A DNA stretch of 64,000 nt from Marsupella aquatica (Eukaryota; Marchantiophyta). The DNA lies in assembly GCA_973895155.1 (NCBI GenBank), contig OZ316898.1:11346001-11410000 (forward strand), read 5' to 3'. Shown in pieces: positions 58,423-64,000 of this stretch (positions are counted from its first letter, which is position 1; every line of letters starts with the position of its first letter). The position numbers and the translations under genes were made by a program. A model generated the notes under the pieces. The model did no database searches. It worked only from the letters and a program-made list of their open reading frames with translations, and had not been told where the DNA came from.

Positions 58423-59655
58423 CTTTGAGGGCTTGTCGATCCCCGACGTCTCCTCGACGCCCATAGGCTGAACCGCTCACGCTTGTGGTGTACCGGCCAC
58501 TCCGCCGGTCTGAGTCAGCGTGCATCAGTGGCCGCTTCCTTAAGTTCGTTATACGGACCCGAGGGAGGGGCCCTCCCACGCTCGTAACCCGGGTGTGCGA
58601 ATAGCGACCCGCCGCCAGCCCGAACCTGAAGTCCCCCTTATTGCCTAATGATGTCCTACCCTAATGATTACCTAAATACTATCGTTATGCTAATAATAGC
58701 GGCCTAAGACCCACCTAATGCGCATGCCGAGCGCAGTTAGACTAAATCACTCATTAACCGCCGTACCGGCGGCGTCACAGGCCTTGACAGATATCTTGGT
58801 ACTAAATTACGGCAGCTTGAGGAAAGAGGTGATTCTTTTCAAAGGGAAATGGGCAGATCCATCATGGACTCCTAAATCCTCTGCCAGTATGAGGTATTCC
58901 GAGTCTGGTCTTTGGCAGGTGAATTTCCATAGAGAACTGGGTGTGTCCAAGAAAATGGATTATGTTTTCCCAAAGCAAGTGGAGCAGGTTTTCTTCCACC
59001 CCAATGAGAAGGGGATAGCATGGAGAACAATCCTCCACAAAGAATCCAGGTCCACAAGGGTGTTAGGTGATTACACAGACGTTGATTTCCATGCTACAAT
59101 GGAAAACAATGCCAAATTACACATCGAATTGGCTAAGGCCTGTAGGTCCAGAGCAAATCCAGGACCATTGACTGGTCCCAAACGAGGCAAAGATGCAGAG
59201 GGATCTGCAAGAAAGGGCAGGCCTAAGCAGTGAATAGGTTTTAGGTGTGTGAAGTCCATAGATGGACTACATGTATGGACTATATATGAAATCAGACTAA
59301 TGGTTTACCCATTTGTGCAGTTGGTGAATGCAGCCTGTGAAAGGAAGATTGCAGGGGTTGTCACATTCTGTGAATCCTTATGAGGAGGCCCAAAATCGGA
59401 ACATAGAGCATAATGTCAGAATTATGCGTGATCTAGGACTGGGGCCAGACTGCAAGCTAATGTGTGTGTTAATATGTCTGTTGCAAATTTGATTCAGTAG
59501 ATGGAGTTGTCAGGTTCCTTTTCTGTTTTCATATTCCAGATTGGTCTCATACTAGTATGGATCCTGTACATAAGTACTAGTGTTATGGTGTTGTAGATTC
59601 ATTTTGCATGTATGTTTGATCGATCTGCATTGGTGTATGTTGATGATTGCTTTAA

Positions 59656-62507
59656 TTGTTCCTTAGAGGCCCAACCACACATGTACAACGAGAGAGAGGA
59701 AAGCCTACTTTGGTGAAAGGTACTTCAACTGAAACATTGCCAAAGAGGAGGAGCTCTAGACTATCAGAAGTTACCAAGGTGAACATGGCAGAGTCTGGTG
59801 ATGATGGCTATGGTTCTCCTTCTGGGTATGACACTGAGGATTGTGACATTGGAGGGTCAGAACCAGAGAGTGAACAACAGGTAATGCTTGAACTTCATCA
59901 TCCTAATAGGAAGGGATCCTTGTCCCTTTTTCAAATTATATGTTGATATGCTTACGTTGTCCATGATGTAGGTACAGAAACAAAATCATGGTCCTAAGAA
60001 GACTGGGCCTGGTGGAGGTGGGCTGGTGAGATGTTGGAAAGACCCAGACACTGGACTCTTATATGAAAGTGAGTGGATTGTACTCTTCTACTTTTCAGGT
60101 GTGTTTGGAAGTTGATATTCTACTTGGAAATGAAATTAATTGAAGTGCTTTGGTGTTGTGTGTTTGTTTAGTGGTTCCATCAGCATCTGAAGGCAGATCA
60201 GGTCAATCTGATGTACTACATTCCAGAGGATCTTCAGGTAATACACAATCTGCTTGTCATGCATATGCAAGTGCATTTGCTGTACTTTTCAATCATGTAC
60301 ATATTTTTTGATTGAATGCATGTGTGTGCATTGCAGGCGGGGCCTCTGAGATGCGCAGGGAACGAAGGCATGCTAAGAAGCAGTTTGATAATACTGCCAA
60401 ACAACGAAGGGATTGCGGAGAGTTGCCCAAACACATTAAAGTGAGTATTGTACTTTTTTTGAATGTAGATTTAGACAAATCTGATCCTCTCTGTTGTTGT
60501 GTGTATAAAACCTGGACTCTACATAAATTCCAGAGTTATGATCTGACATTGTCTGTGAAATGCAGATTTATGACAATGATATTGATGATTCTGATGGCAA
60601 CAAACAATACTGGCTGGAGGAACTTCATGGCAATGTACTCAGAGTCTTTGATGTATCAAAGCCAAAATGGACTGATCATCCACAAGTTCATACAACCACA
60701 GTGTGGAATAACATGGCAGCTGAGTGGGAGTATGTGGGTGGGGAATTTATTAAGACCAAATTCCAGAGTCATTGTCGTGGCATATTGAAGAGAGAGCGCC
60801 ATAAAATGCATGTTTATTGGAAGAAAGTTTGCAATGAGGATCCAACCAAACCTGGGCCATCTGGTGTTGATCCAAAGAAATGGGCAGCTTTGGTATCTCA
60901 TTTTACCAATCCAGCATTGATATCTTTGAGTAAACAGATGACTGATAAAAGAGCACGAGTGCAAGATACCTCTCACTTTGGGAGAGGAGGGCATGTTGTA
61001 GCAGCAAAGAGAATGGTAAATTGTGGCCTGTATCATTTTCACTATCAATTCTGTCTTGTTTGTGAATCTTGATGAAAATAGACTCTGTGATTCTCATTCA
61101 TTGTGTGTTTGAACAGAAGCAGAAGAGAGGATCAAGCCCAGGTATATCTGACCTGAAAGAAAACCATGGTAGTCAGGGTTCATTGCCAAAGGTGACAATG
61201 AGCCCATCATTGGCAAGTGCAGAAGGTCAGACTGGTAGTTTTGTGGGAGCAAAGGTGAGCCCATCATTGGCAAGTGGGGAGGGTAAAAGTGCTAGCTTAC
61301 TGGGGCAAGGAAACAGACATGGATCAGCTGTGAGTATACTCATACCAATTTGATTTGTACATCATTCTCCATTTGACAGAGTGTTGTGTCGTTTGTAAGT
61401 TTGAAAGTGAGAATGTTGTGTTGGTTTGTGGTTCATTTACAGACCCCACATTCAAAAGAAGAGATCACTGCCATTGGGGCTGTGAAATTGGATGTTGATG
61501 AGTTGAAAGGCACTATGAGAGAGTTGACAAACATGATGACTACGTGGATGGCACATCACACCAATAATGCACAAGTTCCAACAGTTGTACCTAGTCACAG
61601 TAAGTTGACTACAGCTACCAAACAAGGTAGTAGAAAGCGATCTCTTACTTTTTCAGGTGATAATGAAGGTAAAATTCTCTATCATGTATACACTGTCCAT
61701 TCAATGTAATTATTGTGATGTGTATTTGTCATTGCATGTTTATAATGTTCTTGCATGTTTTTAGTGTGATTATATGTTGCTGGTGTATACATGTTTGTTT
61801 ATGCATTTCTTTTGTGTGTGTTTTATGATAGCGTCTTTAGGGGAGCCTCCTGTGTCGCAGGGAAGACCAACTGACACAGCTAACAGTACTCTGAAGCAAA
61901 CTGAATTGGAAGTGAACCTTTTGCCATCTAAGTTGCCCAAAGAAGCCATTTCAGATGCCTTTCAGTTGCCAGAGGATAAGTCAAATCAGTTGACACCAGA
62001 TGTAACCCCAGAATCATCTGAGTTGCCAAAAGAAACTCCTGTTCCAAGTGAGCAGGATGACACTCCATCAACTAGAAAGGGAAAGAAGAAAAGAAAGAAA
62101 GGATCCTCAGCAAATGCATCACCTGCACAGAAGAAACCAATGTAGTCTCCTAACCCCATTGCAAAGGTAAATGTGTGTTTGATTTGAGTGTTCTTCTATC
62201 TTTCAATTTCTGTTTATTGCATTTTTAACAAAATGTGTTGTTCACAGTTTGCAAGAGGAGATTTGGTGAAGATGAAGAGCGTTGTGGACAATTCCATGAT
62301 AGTGGCAGAAGGTGAGGTGCCAGGCTGCCAGGAGAAGATAAGTTTCATTGTGCAGATTTTGAAAGCCCTTTCTTGCGAGTGCGTGTGATTGAAGTGTTTG
62401 TAGATGTGGCATTGCCATTTGCCAATGCAGGGGAGAACCAGTCTAAATTATCTGATGTGAAAGGGATGAATGCCCTATGGAACTCTAGATTGCTTAAGAA
62501 GCAATAG
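59656..62507 (+). pseudogene. TNPA-like gene (Ptta/En/Spm transposase_24 type), multi-exon, damaged
   Basis: Probable DNA-binding accessory transposase of the CACTA element. Exons inferred from GT-AG borders: start uncertain to 59880, 59972-60068, 60172-60237, 60337-60440, 60566-61015, 61117-61329, 61443-61668, 61832-62166 and 62248-62507. Early exons are acidic and Arg/Ser-rich (PKRRSSRLSE). The 60566-61015 exon has the family core: FIKTKFQSHCRGILKRERHK, GVDPKKWAALVSHF and SLSKQMTDKRARVQDTSHFG, matching the Ptta/En/Spm pattern WxxLVxxW..N..NR...HxxGS. A helical segment follows (VDELKGTMRELTNMM), then a basic KGKKKRKKG tail. The last exon (FARGDLVKMKSVVDNSMIVA and beyond) resembles the C-terminal region of such proteins. 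Defects: in-frame TAG at 62143-62145 and an 8-bp duplication at 62319-62332. Confidence 0.75.
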
Positions 62508-63557
62508 AAATAGCACTCTGTCAAGAAACACTAAACATGATAGAATGACACCTCTGTTTTTCTATAAACATGCAGAGTGATTGGTATGTCAGGTTGTAAC
62601 AATTGACAATCTAATATTATTGATGTCAATGTAATTTTGCTTCATAAATTTGCATTGAGTTCAATAGTTACTGTGAGACTTATGAAGGTATCTTGTATGA
62701 ATGTAAATTGGATTTGTGATATATATTGAATGTTTCTTTAAGTTTTCATTCAGCAAATCTATTGTATGGCTTTGTAATGTATTATTTTTGATTTACATGA
62801 AATTTTATCTATTGTGATCACTCAAATTTGAATTTCTCCAAATCATTGAATACTTCACCTGAATGACTGATGTAATGGTCATTATCCATAACTATCTTTG
62901 TGACCAATATGACTCAACTCTGGTCACTAAAGACATAGACTAAATGATTCAAAGAATGACATATACAATGACCGTTCTCATGGTCATTATAAACAAGTCC
63001 ACTATGACTCACTTTATGTCATTCAAGACATGTCATTAATGACTAATGTGTATTTTTACGTGCCTCCTCCCAATTGAACCACGTGTCTCAATATGACTTG
63101 TTTATACTGTAGTCATTTTGGATACGTCTAAAATGACCCAAATATATTGCCAAATGGTGAATACTCTTTGAACCACGTGTCACTATTTGATTTGTTATAT
63201 AATGTACGTCATTTTGGACAAGTCCAAAATGACCAATGTTATTTATTTTTTGATTGCCACGTGTTGTTGTGTGATTGCGTACGGGGACCGTCGACGGTCA
63301 ACGGCAATTGACCGTCGATGGTGATTTGTGTCGTCATTTTGGACCGTTCAGCATTTATGACCATATCATAAAAATGGTCATTTAGGATAGTATGAAATGA
63401 CCACATGTTTTTAGCGTCATTTGTCCAAAAGGACCGTGACCAAAATGTCCGTTGTGACGTGTCTGGAAAGACAAGAACGATTGCGTCATTGTTTTGTTAA
63501 AAAGACCTGATTAATAGTCATTGTTTCCGTCATAAAATACATTGTTTTCTACTAGTG
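62508..63557. repeat. CACTA right untranslated and subterminal ATGAC region
   Basis: AT-rich 3' untranslated DNA to about 62,850, then dense AATGAC/GTCATT motifs in both orientations to the terminus, mirroring the left end. A GACGGTCAACGGCAATTGACCGTC palindrome-like segment lies at about 63,293-63,316. Confidence 0.7.
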
Positions 63558-63560
63558 TAA

Positions 63561-63840
63561 GAAAAAGAGATGTTGAGGGGAGGAAAAGAAGTCAAGGTGA
63601 AAAAAGATGTGAAGGAGAGAAAACATGGCAAGGTCAGAAAAATATGTAACTTAAGATGAGGAAAGGATGATTGTCAAGGAGAGAAAATATGTCGAGCGGG
63701 ATGTCGAGGTGAAGGAAAGATGTCATGGTGCAATAATTAAAGATGTCAGTGCAAGAAAAAATGGCAAGATGAGAAAATATGTCAAGGCAAGGTAAAGTTA
63801 TTGTGGTGATGTTCAACAACCCGTGTATTGCACATAGAAA
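63561..63840 (-). mobile_element. Continuation of the Helitron minisatellite beyond the CACTA insertion
   Basis: GAGATGTTGAGGGGAGG- and AGATGTC(A/G)..GGTGA-type units continue the array cut at 41,343. At about 63,822 the minus strand reads TGTGCAATACACGGGTTG, like the internal hairpin modules of the Helitron relic at 18.2-18.5 kb. The rest of the element lies toward or past the window end. Confidence 0.5.
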
Positions 63841-64000
63841 TTGGAGATGCAAGATAACGGTCACCACAGGATAGAGTCCAAGCACAACCGAGTGATCAAA
63901 AGAAACAAATATGTTTTTATTTGAAATTTTTAGAAAATAAATGTTTTATATATGTTTTAAAGCTAATAAATTGTTTAGCTTGGTCACGTTAGGGTAGGCT
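63841..64000. other. Window end, nothing recognised
   Basis: AT-rich DNA, possibly still inside the reverse-oriented Helitron. No diagnostic motif. Confidence 0.25.

Larger units (their letters stand above)
54756..58784 (-). mobile_element. Nested 4,019-bp GC-rich element with GGCCT target duplication (unclassified)
   Basis: It splits tnp2 exon 3, and removing 54761-58779 plus one GGCCT restores the reading frame exactly, which fixes the borders. GGCCT lies at 54756-54760 and 58780-58784. Termini are TGTCACGTCG on the left and, inverted, TGTGACGCCG on the right (8 of 10 match), so the element runs TG...CA. Read on the minus strand it has a TATA box, a long ORF and a ~0.9-kb 3' region. No long terminal repeats, RT, integrase or transposase is visible. 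GC content is clearly higher than in the CACTA host. A non-autonomous LTR-related or Ginger-like DNA element are both possible. Confidence 0.8.
51270..59233 (+). pseudogene. CACTA transposase tnp2, three exons, interrupted
   Basis: Catalytic transposase of the CACTA element. Exon 1 is 51270-53129, exon 2 is 53342-54252, and exon 3 is 54345-54760 plus 58785-59233 after removing the nested insertion and one target copy. These join in phase to 1,212 codons. Exon 1 has the transposase-associated zinc region (CPCVNCKGNYRT..HLIKHGR) and the tnp2 core with ALDAVNPFGNNS, NYNLPPW, LIPGPDS and WTINDYPAYG. Exon 2 starts at INHCLDPMHCEKN and has the DUF4218-type VEELDLCGSVTGKWMYPIER. Exon 3 has the DUF4216-type end (LNYGSLRKEVILFKGKW, VFPKQVEQVFF). 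Defects: an in-frame TAA at 51567-51569, and a 4,019-bp insertion at 54761. The reading frame is otherwise open, so damage is recent. Confidence 0.9.
41344..63557 (+). mobile_element. CACTA (En/Spm) DNA transposon, 22,214 bp, with nested insertion
   Basis: The left terminus CACTAGAAGAAAACA (41344) and the inverted right terminus, reading CACTAGTAGAAAACA on the minus strand (ends 63557), match at 14 of 15 bases. They are flanked by a 3-bp TAA duplication at 41341-41343 and 63558-63560. Both ends have subterminal DNA dense in ATGAC/GTCAT. Inside are a PHD gene, a tnp2 gene and a TNPA-like gene, all on the plus strand. The element is large for a CACTA because of long tandem arrays and a 4-kb nested insertion. 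Coding lesions in both transposase genes suggest this copy is non-autonomous, but the ends look intact and could still be mobilised in trans. Confidence 0.93.

Noticed and set aside
54761-58779. Standard LTR retrotransposon
   Set aside because: The target duplication and TG...CA fit, but I could not find a second copy of either end inside the element, and there is no primer-binding site or pol.

Overview
The window is nuclear DNA from a land plant, most likely a seed-free one such as a bryophyte. It holds plant-type genes split by short GT-AG introns: an organic cation transporter, a plastid-type FMN hydrolase of the HAD family, the SSU-processome protein PWP2 and an HKT/Trk-type K+/Na+ transporter. 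These are mixed with plant mobile DNA (CACTA, L1, Helitron, SINE, MITE). The bryophyte placement is inference, based on an intron-containing OCT gene, an HKT with an all-glycine filter and low gene density. No marker fixes the species.

Layout. 1.1-4.5 kb (-): four-exon organic cation transporter. 4.6-10.3 kb: repeat-rich spacer with a tRNA-derived SINE, a Helitron 3' end, a 294-bp foldback MITE and a 97-bp tandem array. 10.4-10.8 kb (+): small single-exon VOC/glyoxalase-fold protein. 11.85-14.66 kb (-): seven-exon FMN hydrolase-like gene. 14.7-19.15 kb: degenerate repeats, then a Helitron relic with a PIF1-type helicase fragment, a GACATC minisatellite and a clear CTAG terminus. 20.48-25.02 kb (+): seven-exon PWP2 with a telo-box just upstream. 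25.1-30.2 kb: spacer with Ty3-like scraps and a possible relic of a second Trk/HKT gene. 30.21-33.35 kb (+): four-exon HKT. 35.8-38.8 kb (-): truncated, decayed L1 LINE. 40.5 kb to beyond the window end: a second minisatellite-bearing Helitron terminus, into which a CACTA transposon has inserted.

The main object is that CACTA (En/Spm) element at 41,344-63,557, 22,214 bp long, with matching CACTAG-type termini and a 3-bp TAA target duplication. From left to right it carries ATGAC-rich subterminal DNA, an ~83-bp tandem array, a ~578-bp tandem array, a GC-rich leader, a stand-alone multi-PHD gene resembling the PHD module of the host chromatin regulator EDM2, a tnp2 transposase gene, and a TNPA-like gene ending in ATGAC-rich subterminal DNA. 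The copy looks disabled. tnp2 has an in-frame TAA, and its last exon is split by a 4,019-bp GC-rich insertion with a GGCCT duplication. The TNPA-like gene has an in-frame TAG and an 8-bp duplication that shifts the frame.

Two things stand out as possibly undescribed. One is an EDM2-like chromatin reader carried by a CACTA transposon. The other is the nested 4-kb element, which has TG...CA ends and a 5-bp duplication but no visible long terminal repeats or reverse transcriptase, and one long reading frame broken by a single amber codon. All assignments come from reading the sequence; no database search was run.
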